Assembly: GCA_046259385.1 (NCBI GenBank)
Contig: JBJYWI010000059.1
Location: forward strand, 1 to 24,203
Direction: 5' to 3'
DNA: 24,203 nucleotides
DNA from: CAVWDI01 sp046259385
Lineage (GTDB): Bacteria; Chloroflexota; Anaerolineae; Anaerolineales; UBA4823
Below the pieces are notes generated by a model. It saw nothing but the letters and a program-made list of their open reading frames with translations, had not been told where the DNA came from and did not search any database. The stretch's first letter is position 1. Every line of letters starts with the position of its first letter. The position numbers and the translations under genes are program-made. This document shows, in pieces, positions 1-8,596 of the stretch.

Positions 1-108
1 TAATAGATAACGTCCGACTCCGCAGATTGTTACAGATTGGTAGAATTATTCCTAAGCTGGGATCTCGATTCCGGAAGACCCAAACCGATCCTGCCCCTCC
101 CAATAACA

Positions 109-136
109 ATTCCCGGCGCCAACATGCACCGGGAAT
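109..136. terminator. Hairpin downstream of the minus-strand phosphatase-fold gene
   Basis: A perfect 8-bp inverted repeat (ATTCCCGG / CCGGGAAT) with a 12-nt loop lies about 110 bases past the stop of the minus-strand gene ending at 244. There is no clean T-run on either side; the minus strand continues TTGTTATT. It is a possible weak or bidirectional terminator. The rest of 1-243 holds no gene I can support. Confidence 0.35.
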
Positions 137-243
137 ATTTATAAAGTAAAGAAAACGCTTCCCATGCTAAACCTATCAAATGGAATAACCTGCCTGCAAA
201 CCTCCTTGCGTTTCCGGTTTAGATTATGCATGCAAAGCGGGTA

Positions 244-1233
244 TTAAATCCCGGTTGGACCGAAGGAGGTCTTGATCAACACCGGTTTATGGTCGGATAG
301 CGGGCAACTCTGTTCTTCAATATGACGTGCCTCATCCACTCTCCATGAAAAATATCCTTTGCGTAGAAAAAGATAATCCAATCTGGCACGCCGTAGCACC
401 GTCCCCCAGGGCCACCGCAGCTCATGGGAATAACCATTATCATGGGGATTGAGAGTTCGGTATGAATCATGCCATTCTGATTTGGCTGATTGAATTTGCT
501 TTGATCGTTCCTGGGTATTAAAATCACCACCAATAACCGCAGGCGTATCCCCTGATTCTTTTTCAACCCAATTTCTTAATCTCGATAACTGTTTTTCATT
601 CTGTTTATTTAGAATCCCAAGATGTACTGAAAATACAAAAAAATCTTTCCCTGTTGTTTCAATCCGGGTTCCAAGTGCCATCCTGCGAGAAAATGGGTTG
701 TTTTGATCGCTCAACTGTGCGAGTCGATGATCCCTGATCGGGAAACGACTATAGATCGCTAAACCTTCTTCGAAACCAATTCCCTGGGCGTTTCCATTTG
801 ATCTGGCGTATATGTATGCCATGCCTAATTTTTCGCTGAGCCATTTATCTGCTTCGAATCGATCCGTTCGTATTAATTCTTGAAGCAGGAGAATATCAAC
901 CCCTTCTTCCTTGATTAATTCTGCAAAACATTCCAGTCGATCTCTTAATCTGCGGGTTCGAGGCCAATCATGCCAGAGGTTCGCGGACATAATGGTTATT
1001 TGCTGGGGTTCGCATCCGACCAACTCAACGGTCGGATGCGCAATTACGGAAACATTGCCAGACGGCCTTACAACGGAAACAACACTCTTGATGATCGATC
1101 TGAGACGTTTGAACTTAACAGATCTAAGTATTTGTTCCCCTAATTTCTTTATTCGCTTATAAGCAACGAGTGATCGTGAATTTGGATAGGATACTTTTAA
1201 AAATATTTGAGATTGTAAAGACAATGAATACAC
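244..1233 (-). CDS. Endonuclease/exonuclease/phosphatase-fold hydrolase
   Basis: A metal-dependent phosphodiesterase/phosphatase of the DNase I-like (EEP) superfamily; the substrate (nucleic acid, phospholipid or sugar phosphate) cannot be told from sequence. The fold's motifs are in order: Asn85 (SANLWH), Glu119 (LLLQE), GLAIYSRFPI around 157-166, His204 (FSVHL), GGDFNT 235-240 with Asp237 and Asn239, LDYLFLR 285-291, and SDHKP 313-317 with the catalytic Asp-His pair. The active site therefore looks complete. The first ~77 residues are basic, lack a signal peptide and fall outside the domain. The 1233 start is GTG but directly abuts an AGAGG motif; TTG at 1224 (three codons in) is better spaced from that motif and may be the true start. 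It lies 72 bp downstream of the CDP-alcohol phosphatidyltransferase on the same strand, probably as one operon, which would fit a role in lipid-phosphate metabolism (inference). Confidence 0.85.
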   Translation of the reverse strand: MYSLSLQSQIFLKVSYPNSRSLVAYKRIKKLGEQILRSVKFKRLRSIIKSVVSVVRPSGNVSVIAHPTVELVGCEPQQITIMSANLWHDWPRTRRLRDRLECFAELIKEEGVDILLLQELIRTDRFEADKWLSEKLGMAYIYARSNGNAQGIGFEEGLAIYSRFPIRDHRLAQLSDQNNPFSRRMALGTRIETTGKDFFVFSVHLGILNKQNEKQLSRLRNWVEKESGDTPAVIGGDFNTQERSKQIQSAKSEWHDSYRTLNPHDNGYSHELRWPWGTVLRRARLDYLFLRKGYFSWRVDEARHIEEQSCPLSDHKPVLIKTSFGPTGI

Positions 1234-1305
1234 CTCTAATGCACTCCCCCACCCGGTATTAATTAGTTAGGCAAAGGAAAATTATAAATTTGGGTTCGGA
1301 TTATA

Positions 1306-1860
1306 TCACCTGTCATTATCTAGATTTCGATAATTAATCAAAAACTCACGCATCCCATCAATGAATCCGGGTACGATTACTTTGGGAAACTGAGGCCAGG
1401 TGATGATTACCGCAATGACGATCCATGCTAATATCCACACCCCCATATTTGGTAATTCAATAAGTGAAATTAAAATGAAATAAGCATAAATTGGTGCCTG
1501 GCTCAGCATTCCAAGCACCCTGACATTTCTCCAGCGCCAGAAGATAAAAGTCCACAAAATTATGTAGAAACTTGCAAACCATATGTTGAGATAACCGGCT
1601 GTAACCAGATAAACCAGGAGACCACATGAAACTGCCATGTCAATCTCCAGGTCATGGGTCCCGATCCAGGATTGATAATTTTTCCTACTTCGACGAGCTA
1701 TTTTTCCATCAATTGCATCCCCCGTCCAGGCCACGATCATAATGATTACAGCTGTTTGGAGGCCTTCACCTCCTTCTGTTATTCCCAACCAAACAAGTCC
1801 AAAACCCAGCATTCCCCGGAATAAGGTCACAAAATCGGCGATCAGCTTTGCATTAAACAT
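1306..1860 (-). CDS. CDP-alcohol phosphatidyltransferase family protein
   Basis: An integral membrane enzyme expected to transfer a phosphatidyl-type group from a CDP-activated lipid to an alcohol, releasing CMP. The 184 residues are mostly hydrophobic (segments about 14-28, 35-47, 77-108, 122-135 and 138-155). The family signature is present: Asp48-x2-Asp51-Gly52-x2-Ala55-Arg56, then Gly67, Asp70 and Asp74. The second half is off register: ten residues separate Ala-Arg from the Gly instead of the usual eight or so, and the Gly-to-Asp gap is two instead of three, so the metal-binding aspartates sit one residue late. The ATG start is well supported by GAGG seven bases upstream. It is the promoter-proximal gene of the pair, divergent from the M29 aminopeptidase. 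The acceptor alcohol is unknown; glycerol phosphate, inositol phosphate and others are all possible. Confidence 0.85.
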   Translation of the reverse strand: MFNAKLIADFVTLFRGMLGFGLVWLGITEGGEGLQTAVIIMIVAWTGDAIDGKIARRSRKNYQSWIGTHDLEIDMAVSCGLLVYLVTAGYLNIWFASFYIILWTFIFWRWRNVRVLGMLSQAPIYAYFILISLIELPNMGVWILAWIVIAVIITWPQFPKVIVPGFIDGMREFLINYRNLDNDR

Positions 1861-1925
1861 TGTAGACCTCGCATACTTTGGAGGTACAAATGCACCTGAA
1901 TCAAATTCAGCCCATGTCTCTCTTC

Positions 1926-1953
1926 ATTATATAATAGAAATAACAATAATCAA
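1926..1953 (-). promoter_or_regulatory. Candidate sigma70-type promoter for the phosphatidyltransferase operon
   Basis: Read on the minus strand, TTGATT (1948-1953), a 16-bp spacer and TATAAT (1926-1931) would give a leader of about 60 nt before the ATG at 1860. The same AT-rich core also contains a plus-strand TATAAT (1930-1935), which could serve the divergent aminopeptidase but has no good -35. The near-palindromic core ATTATATAAT may thus be shared by both directions. Confidence 0.4.
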
Positions 1954-1991
1954 TCAGATCAACAGCTCGAAGATAAAAGAGGTACAAGATT

Positions 1992-3092
1992 ATGGCAGAT
2001 CAGCGATTAGAAAAACTGGCTGAAATATTAATTCATTATTCACTAGAAATTAAACCTGGTGATCAATTAGAAATAAGATCAAATCCCCTTGCCCAGGAAT
2101 TGGCTTTACTTGCATACAAGGAAGCAGTTCAATCCGGGGCTCATGTCCTGAATACCATGAGTCTCCAGGATGGTGAAGAATTATTTTATAAATATGCGAC
2201 TAATGACCAGTTAGATTATGTTTCACCAGTGAGAAAAATGATCACCGAAACGTTTGATGCCATCCTGGTGATTGGTGCTGAATACAACACCAGGTCTCTC
2301 TCTGCAATTGATCCACAGAGGATCTCACGCCACCGGAAGGCGTATTCAGAATTGACGAAGACTTATTTAACACGCTCGGCAAATCTTGAATTACGTTGGT
2401 GCTACACCGAATTCCCAACCTATGCAAGCGCTCAAGAAGCTGATATGAGCCTGAGCGATTACCAGGAGTTTGTTTATCAAGCAGGATACCTTAATGAGCC
2501 GGACCCCGTATCTCTCTGGCGGAAAGAAGGCGAAAGACAAAAAGAATTAATTGGTTGGCTGATGGGGAAGGAGATTGTCGAACTCAAGGGGAAAAATGTG
2601 GACATGAGTTTTTCAATTAAGGATCGCAAATTCAAGGAAGCTGACGGAAAATACAATTTCCCAGACGGAGAAATCTTCACGGGACCTGTTGAAAATTCTG
2701 CAAATGGCTGGATCCGGTTCAGTTACCCGGCAATTTTCCAGGGACAGGAAGTTATTGATGTTGAATTGTGGTTTGAAAATGGTCAGGTGGTTAAGGAAAG
2801 TGCTTCAAAAGGCCAAGAGCTATTAACTTCCTCGTTAAATACTGATCCGGGAGCCCGTTTCATTGGTGAATGGGGAATAGGTACCAATTATGGGATAAAA
2901 AACTTCACGAAAAATATTTTATTTGATGAAAAAATTGGCGGTACGATCCACCTGGCTTTAGGGAGCGGATACCCTGAAACTGGGAGTAAAAATGAATCTG
3001 CAATCCATTGGGATATGCTATGTGATATGGCAGACAGCGAAATAAATATTGATGGCAAGAATTTCTATAAGGATGGGAAATTTTCCGTTTAA
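1992..3092 (+). CDS. M29 family metallo-aminopeptidase
   Basis: A cytoplasmic aminopeptidase of the thermophilic M29 family (AmpS/PepS/aminopeptidase T type), removing N-terminal amino acids from peptides. At 366 residues it is slightly shorter than the usual ~400. The N-terminal region (LEIKPGDQLEIRSNPLAQEL, 18-37) is typical of the family. Expected metal ligands can be placed at Glu227 (PDGEIFTGP), Glu293 (IGEWGIGTN), His320 (TIHLALG), His339 and Asp341 (IHWD), so the binuclear site looks intact. The ATG start follows AAAGAGGT with good spacing. It is transcribed divergently from the phosphatidyltransferase. No signal peptide is present. Its neighbours do not explain its role; peptide turnover is the default assumption. 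Confidence 0.9.
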   Translation: MADQRLEKLAEILIHYSLEIKPGDQLEIRSNPLAQELALLAYKEAVQSGAHVLNTMSLQDGEELFYKYATNDQLDYVSPVRKMITETFDAILVIGAEYNTRSLSAIDPQRISRHRKAYSELTKTYLTRSANLELRWCYTEFPTYASAQEADMSLSDYQEFVYQAGYLNEPDPVSLWRKEGERQKELIGWLMGKEIVELKGKNVDMSFSIKDRKFKEADGKYNFPDGEIFTGPVENSANGWIRFSYPAIFQGQEVIDVELWFENGQVVKESASKGQELLTSSLNTDPGARFIGEWGIGTNYGIKNFTKNILFDEKIGGTIHLALGSGYPETGSKNESAIHWDMLCDMADSEINIDGKNFYKDGKFSV

Positions 3093-3151
3093 CAGTTTGT
3101 TTCTCATTGCGCGCATGAAATTTCGCTGATGAATAGAGTAGTGAGGTAAAA

Positions 3152-3182
3152 TTCAACAAAGCCTTCTGTTCGGCTGGTTGAA
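3152..3182 (+). terminator. Hairpin between the aminopeptidase and the LysM gene
   Basis: TTCAAC (3152-3157) pairs with GTTGAA (3177-3182), and AGCC (3160-3163) with GGCT (3172-3175), around an 8-nt loop, separated by a small internal loop. There is no T-run on the plus strand (AGATAACG follows), so it may be an mRNA-end or leader structure rather than a classical terminator. Confidence 0.35.
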
Positions 3183-3230
3183 AGATAACGACAAGATTCT
3201 TCCCGGCGCTGAAATCCTTTTGGATTTTGT

Positions 3231-5042
3231 ATGCATATTAATTCTCACTCTTCCTTGAAGATCAGTCTTAACAAGATTATTAGCAAGGCTGCGATCGCCT
3301 TCTTGATGGTAATTTTGATCCTGAATAATGGATATCCTTCCAGTTACCATTTGGTTAATGCGGAAGGACCTTGTGGCGACACTTATATAGTTATTTCAGG
3401 CGATACAATAGAATCAATTGCTGACCTCTGCAGTACAGATGTAGAAAGTATTCTTGAGATCAATCCCGAGATCTCCGACCCGAATGATTTATATGCCGGA
3501 CAGATCATTCGCATACCAGATGTGGATTCTGAATTGACGACCACGATCGCCATTTCACCCACCTGTGGTTTGCCAGGTCAAACTTTGTTAATTGTTGGGA
3601 GTGGTTTTCCGGTTAATACAAATGTCGGGTTAAAACTAATTCAGCAGGGGACCAATTCTTATATTGTCGGGAATACAACCAGTGATCAATTTGGAAGAAT
3701 CGATACTTCCATGATTTTACCCTCCTCAGCAGAGCCTGGAACTACATGGATAATTTCCGGAGAAGCTCAGGTCAGTTCAGCAAAATTTGCAGGTATCTCA
3801 AATAAATTCAATGTTATCCCAGATGTTCCAAACCCGAATGACCGCACCACTTATGTTGCCCAGGAAGGGGATAATTTACGGAATATCGCGGTTAAATTCA
3901 ATCGCGAATTGGATGCATTATTTGAAGCCAACCCTCAAATCAGGGTAACCGGTCAGTTAAGCGCTGGCGACAACATTACCATCCCAGCTCAAGAAACAAG
4001 CGGCGCGGCAATCCAAATAAATCCTATTTGCGGATCAGCAGAGACTAATTTACGGGTAATCGGTTCAAGATTTCCTCCTCTGACGACGGTCACCTTGAGT
4101 ATGGGACCTTACCTTGTCGCCTACGAACCAGTCGGGCAAACCACCACAAGTCCGAACCGGACCTTTCAAACCCAACTCACCATTCCTGTAACTGCACAAA
4201 ACGGTGAAAATTGGGTGGTTATCGGCAACACCAGTGATTTTTCCCAAGTCCAATCAACATCAAACATTTTCATTGTTACTCCTCCCCCAGATCCAAAAGA
4301 ACCTTCACTCTATATTGTGAAACCAGGCGATACACTGAATCAGATTGCCGCACAATATCAACGTACAGTTGCCGCGATTTTATCAGTAAATCCACAAATC
4401 AATAATCCCAATCAACTTGAAATCGACGAGAAGATTATCATCCCTGGCCAAATTGAAACGATCTTAATTTCTCCAGTCAGTGGGCCAGTCCAAACCTCAA
4501 TTGAAGCTGCTGGATTAGGTTTTCCTCCATTTTCATCGGTTACCCTGGGGCTAATGCGGGAAGGGAATTTGTACAGTATCGAGGGGGCCATTGCTACAGA
4601 TGTAAATGGATTCTTTACGACAGAGTATTTAATCCCGACAACTGCCCAACCAGGTGAAGTTTGGAATACAGTTGCCATCAGATCAGGTTCATCCGGAAGT
4701 GAGATCATTGCCAGGTCAAATGATTTCACTGTTACGAATGTCCAACCTCCTCTTAAACCAAGCTTGACTATCTGGCCTCTGGATGGTCCACCGCATACCG
4801 AGATTTCCGTGGTTGGCAGCAATTATCCAGCCCTCAGTGAACTTCGATATTCATTCGGCCGCGAAGGTGAAATTCCCTTTGTTACCTCCACGGTTTGGTC
4901 TGAAATCAACGGTACTTTTGCCGTGGATATAATGATTCCAGCATCCGCCGAACCTGGTGTCGATTGGCTGGTAACTGCAGAATCAGTCGAAAATCAAACC
5001 GTTATTGCAACTTCTCCTCCTTTCACAGTGACGAGCCCCTAA
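3231..5042 (+). CDS. Exported LysM / Ig-like repeat protein
   Basis: A predicted cell-surface, peptidoglycan-associated protein. Residues 1-44 form a long signal peptide or anchor (basic start, hydrophobic ~18-32, possible cleavage after Val-Asn-Ala44). Three LysM modules lie at about 51-97, 207-252 and 360-405, with the usual (S/E/P)GD(T/N) and NP.I patterns and an ending such as IIRIP, ITIPA or IIIPG. They alternate with four ~90-residue Ig-like repeats (about 107-195, 261-349, 411-502 and 512-601). Each of these opens with I.P..G and carries a late Pro/Asn-Gly..Trp motif: SAEPGTTW 166, TAQNGENW 321, TAQPGEVW 471, SAEPGVDW 572. LysM domains bind N-acetylglucosamine-containing glycans; the Ig-like modules may be spacers or adhesive. 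The ATG has no strong ribosome site. It lies 151 bp upstream of the ABC cluster, co-directional; membership of that operon is uncertain. Confidence 0.88.
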   Translation: MHINSHSSLKISLNKIISKAAIAFLMVILILNNGYPSSYHLVNAEGPCGDTYIVISGDTIESIADLCSTDVESILEINPEISDPNDLYAGQIIRIPDVDSELTTTIAISPTCGLPGQTLLIVGSGFPVNTNVGLKLIQQGTNSYIVGNTTSDQFGRIDTSMILPSSAEPGTTWIISGEAQVSSAKFAGISNKFNVIPDVPNPNDRTTYVAQEGDNLRNIAVKFNRELDALFEANPQIRVTGQLSAGDNITIPAQETSGAAIQINPICGSAETNLRVIGSRFPPLTTVTLSMGPYLVAYEPVGQTTTSPNRTFQTQLTIPVTAQNGENWVVIGNTSDFSQVQSTSNIFIVTPPPDPKEPSLYIVKPGDTLNQIAAQYQRTVAAILSVNPQINNPNQLEIDEKIIIPGQIETILISPVSGPVQTSIEAAGLGFPPFSSVTLGLMREGNLYSIEGAIATDVNGFFTTEYLIPTTAQPGEVWNTVAIRSGSSGSEIIARSNDFTVTNVQPPLKPSLTIWPLDGPPHTEISVVGSNYPALSELRYSFGREGEIPFVTSTVWSEINGTFAVDIMIPASAEPGVDWLVTAESVENQTVIATSPPFTVTSP

Positions 5043-5136
5043 ATATTCTTTTTCAATAGCAGGTCAAACACAGAAATATTTATCCTTACGTGGGGAAAAA
5101 TGAATTTCTGGATCCATCTGACTTCCCAAGAAGATA

Positions 5137-5165
5137 TTGCCTTCCATATCTTTTCTTCATAATAT
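5137..5165 (+). promoter_or_regulatory. Candidate promoter for the ABC cluster
   Basis: TTGCCT (5137-5142), a 17-bp spacer and TAATAT (5160-5165) would start transcription near 5172, about 20 nt before the GTG of the first permease gene. If real, the ABC cluster has its own promoter independent of the LysM gene. Confidence 0.4.
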
Positions 5166-5193
5166 CTTTAAATTATTTTGATAAACTTTTCTG

Positions 5194-8100
5194 GTGATAA
5201 CCTTCCTCATCGACAGAGCAAAAAGACATTGGCAGGTTTTATCAACGGTGTTACTCGGAGTCGTAGTTTCCACTGCATTTCTTGCAAGTGGTCCGATTGT
5301 AGTTAACACTGTAATCAATTTCGCTTTGCTCTCTAAACTTCGTGCATCACTTGGAGAAAACGGGACCCTTTTCCTGAGCACCTATAATAGTCAGGGGGAA
5401 ATTGGGTATGATGAGATTAATAAAGAAATCTATGAAATCATCGAGCCAAATATAGGAAAATTACCCCTATTCGTAAGCTCGACTGCTTCACCTTGGGTAT
5501 ACCCATGGCAAGATGGGGTGATTGTCGCTGATGAACGCATCAATTTTAGAAGTTATTCTGGCGTCGATGAACGGATAACCTTTAAATCTGGTGGTTGGCC
5601 CGAAGACAGAAATAATGACCCAGAGACAATTCGGGCGATCGTTTCAGAACAAATGGCAGCTGCATATTCGCTTGTCGTTGGCGATCAGCTACCGATAAGC
5701 GAGAAAATTAATGAGACTCAACCTTCCTACTGGGTTGAAATAACTGGGGTTTACCAAATGATTGAAGCGAGCGATCCATATTGGTTAATCCAAGCCAACC
5801 CCCTCGCTCCAACCAACAATCGTTACCTCGCAGAGTTTGGAGTAATTCTTCCCACGGAAGATTATTTTCTAAATACTATTGCTCTGTTTCCAAGATCGAA
5901 TTTCCAACAAACCTGGTTAGCAATCATTAATCCAGCAGCAATTCATTCAGATAACATCACTGCAATGATCGCAGGAATAGAGTCTATTCGGTCATCCCTG
6001 ACCGAATTAGAGCCAAAAGTCGCATTTGATACGAATCTTGATAAATTCCTTGAAGATTTTAATCTCCATGCATCTGAGATTATTCCACCGCTGTACCTAA
6101 TCATTGGAGAAGTATTATTCCTTGGCTTATATTATGTAACAATGGTGGCTGCATTGTCGGTCAGACAGGTCGAAGGTGAACTATCAATAATTGTTAGTCG
6201 GGGGGCAGATTTTAGCCAATTGTTGAGAATTCAACTGTTTGATGTATTATTAATTTGTGCAACTGCCTTTCTCCTTGGTCCAATCCTGGCATATGGATTA
6301 ATCTTCAGTCTGGCCAGGATTGGTCCTTTAGCCGATTTGAGTCAAGTGGATTGGATCGTTCGCTTACCTGCTGCTTCGTGGAAGGCAGCCGGGATCAGTG
6401 TGCTAGCTTGTTTTACTGCATTGATTGTCCCCGTAATACCAATTCTTCGTGGAAGTATTGTCCACTACCATCAGAAAATTACAAGACGAAATACATCACC
6501 CTGGTGGCATCGGTATTATGTAGATATACTACTTCTTCTCATCGGTTTGATTGCAATCTGGCGATTCAGCTTATACCAATCCATTTCCGGTATTAACGCT
6601 GACAAATTTGATTGGTTGTTGTTGCTGGCTCCTCTTGTACTCCTGATCGGATCTGCTGCTTTTTTACTCAGAATATTTCCAGTCGTCTACAAATTCCTGG
6701 CATACCTTGGCGCACAAGGCCGTGGATTAACTGCTGTACTTGCTCTTTGGCATACAGCCCGTGATCCAATCCATGCGACAAAATTGATCCTGTTGTTCAC
6801 ACTAGCAATTGCATTGGGTGTTCTTTCGACAGGTCTAAATGCTACCTTGAGCTCCAGTGAAACAGAAAGGGCACGTTATTCGACAGGCGGAGAGGCCCGC
6901 CTGTCTTTCGAGAGTTTCATCTCTCCGTCGACAATCGATTCCATGCCACAATTCAGTACCAAAAGTTTGGTCTGGCGAGGCAATGGTAGAGCAAATGTCC
7001 GCTCTTATCGAAATATTCCCGAATTTTCCATACTGGCAATCGAACCGCTCTCCTTTGCATCTGTTGCTCAATTCAGAACGGATTTTTCAGAGGATTATAT
7101 TGGCTACGTATTAGGCCAATTGATTGTCGATCCTGAAAATTTACCAGTTTCCAAGATACCATTACCTGGCGAACCGACAAATCTTGGTGTTTGGATTGTT
7201 GATCCATACCCCGAGCGTTCAGAATTGGACATTCTTGAATATGTCTATTTACGCGCGAAGATCCAATCCGCCGAAGGTCAAATCAGTATCGTAGATTTTG
7301 AACTTATTCCAGAAGTACCTGGAACTGAGCAAAATCCTGAAACTATTTCTAAACCTGTGGCTGATGGAATTCGTTGGTATCAAAACTTTCCCTTCATTTC
7401 AAATGAAAATATTGATGATCTGGAAGAATTTACGAAGGAACCTCCTCAGCATCCAACCTGGCGCTACTTCGAAGCTCCCCTCCCCCAATATGCAGAGCAA
7501 GCTTATCCCTTATCGCTGCATTCCCTATGGATAAAAATTCGTGGAGTTCCTTCGGAATCTGGAAATAATACGCCATCTCAGGGACCCCTCATAATGGATG
7601 ATCTAAGCATTAAGGACTCTTCGGACAACCAGCAAGTATTCGAGGGTTTCGAAGAGCTAAAAACGATTTGGCAAACAGAAAGTACCCTCTCATTAGCAAG
7701 CTTTTCAAGACATGAATTAACCCATTCAGGAGAAGCTTCCATGAGGTTGTATCTCGGCTCTTCAAGCCCGTCTAATTGGATGGTACTCAGTCCTGCTCAA
7801 TCGACGCGATTAAACTTTATCCCAGTACTTGTCAGTCCATATTTTCTTGAAATGACAGAGCTGAATGTCGGGGATAAATTTTCTGCATTTATTAATGGCA
7901 CGAGTTTGATTCTCGAAATAAAAAATACAGTTAATTACTTTCCAACAATGTATGAATCCGGAGATGAAGGGTTTGTGATCATGAGCAGAGATGCCTTGCT
8001 CGTTGAATTAAACCGGGCATCCCGCATCCCTGTTAACATCAACGAAATATGGCTGCGAGTAGACGAGAGTCAAGAAACTCCTATCCTATCAAATCTCTTT

Positions 8101-8595
8101 CCCCAAGCAAGGCAAACCTGGGAAGTCACTGCGGAAAAGCTGCGTTTTAAAACCGATCCCCTGACCCTGGGATTGAGGAGCGTGATCTATTTGGGGTATT
8201 CGATTACTTTCTTCCTGGGCCTGGTTGGTTTTAGTACACATTTCTTCTTAAGCACCAAGAAACGCAGCTCAATGTATGGTATTCTGCGATCTTTAGGGTT
8301 ATCAACAAACCAATTATATAGGTCGTTGGTTCTCGAACAATTATTGATCATCCTCTCCGGTCTTGGTCTTGGGATTGTTCTCGGAAATTTTTTAAACCGC
8401 TTAATCCTGCCAGGAATACCTATCTCGTTCGCAGATGTTCCAGCAATACCTCCTTTTTTCCCACACGCCGATTGGAAATCAATCCTTAATTTAATCCTGC
8501 TACTGCTCTTTGGTTTCTTGATTACTCTGGTGATCGGTACATATTTTCTCTGGCGACAAAAACTTCACCAGGTATTAAGAGTCGAGGAAGAATGA
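5194..8595 (+). CDS. Giant FtsX/MacB-like ABC transporter permease (1133 aa)
   Basis: A membrane subunit of a type VII (MacB/LolCE-like) ABC system. These use ATP for mechanotransmission across the envelope rather than simple transmembrane transport. It begins with one transmembrane helix (~14-38), followed by an extracellular region (~45-290). An FtsX domain with several helices spans ~296-425, including the conserved SRGA patch. More hydrophobic segments lie at ~442-460, ~473-500 and ~525-545, then a second large extracellular region (~550-990) and a C-terminal FtsX domain (~997-1125) with KRSSMYGILRSLGLS. This is the duplicated LolC/E-like layout. Residues ~775-870 resemble a carbohydrate-binding-type jelly roll (VFEGFEE, THSGEASMRL). 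The start is GTG without a visible ribosome site; an in-frame TAA at 5182 leaves little room upstream. One base separates it from the next permease, implying translational coupling. Confidence 0.88.
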   Translation: MITFLIDRAKRHWQVLSTVLLGVVVSTAFLASGPIVVNTVINFALLSKLRASLGENGTLFLSTYNSQGEIGYDEINKEIYEIIEPNIGKLPLFVSSTASPWVYPWQDGVIVADERINFRSYSGVDERITFKSGGWPEDRNNDPETIRAIVSEQMAAAYSLVVGDQLPISEKINETQPSYWVEITGVYQMIEASDPYWLIQANPLAPTNNRYLAEFGVILPTEDYFLNTIALFPRSNFQQTWLAIINPAAIHSDNITAMIAGIESIRSSLTELEPKVAFDTNLDKFLEDFNLHASEIIPPLYLIIGEVLFLGLYYVTMVAALSVRQVEGELSIIVSRGADFSQLLRIQLFDVLLICATAFLLGPILAYGLIFSLARIGPLADLSQVDWIVRLPAASWKAAGISVLACFTALIVPVIPILRGSIVHYHQKITRRNTSPWWHRYYVDILLLLIGLIAIWRFSLYQSISGINADKFDWLLLLAPLVLLIGSAAFLLRIFPVVYKFLAYLGAQGRGLTAVLALWHTARDPIHATKLILLFTLAIALGVLSTGLNATLSSSETERARYSTGGEARLSFESFISPSTIDSMPQFSTKSLVWRGNGRANVRSYRNIPEFSILAIEPLSFASVAQFRTDFSEDYIGYVLGQLIVDPENLPVSKIPLPGEPTNLGVWIVDPYPERSELDILEYVYLRAKIQSAEGQISIVDFELIPEVPGTEQNPETISKPVADGIRWYQNFPFISNENIDDLEEFTKEPPQHPTWRYFEAPLPQYAEQAYPLSLHSLWIKIRGVPSESGNNTPSQGPLIMDDLSIKDSSDNQQVFEGFEELKTIWQTESTLSLASFSRHELTHSGEASMRLYLGSSSPSNWMVLSPAQSTRLNFIPVLVSPYFLEMTELNVGDKFSAFINGTSLILEIKNTVNYFPTMYESGDEGFVIMSRDALLVELNRASRIPVNINEIWLRVDESQETPILSNLFPQARQTWEVTAEKLRFKTDPLTLGLRSVIYLGYSITFFLGLVGFSTHFFLSTKKRSSMYGILRSLGLSTNQLYRSLVLEQLLIILSGLGLGIVLGNFLNRLILPGIPISFADVPAIPPFFPHADWKSILNLILLLLFGFLITLVIGTYFLWRQKLHQVLRVEEE

Positions 8596-8596
8596 A

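Noticed and set aside
4412..4822. Open frame of 136 codons on the minus strand
   Set aside because: Antisense shadow of the repeated Ig-like region of the LysM protein; no domain.
6255..6596. Open frame of 113 codons on the plus strand in another phase
   Set aside because: Fully inside the larger FtsX permease, whose sense frame reads as continuous membrane helices and domain motifs.
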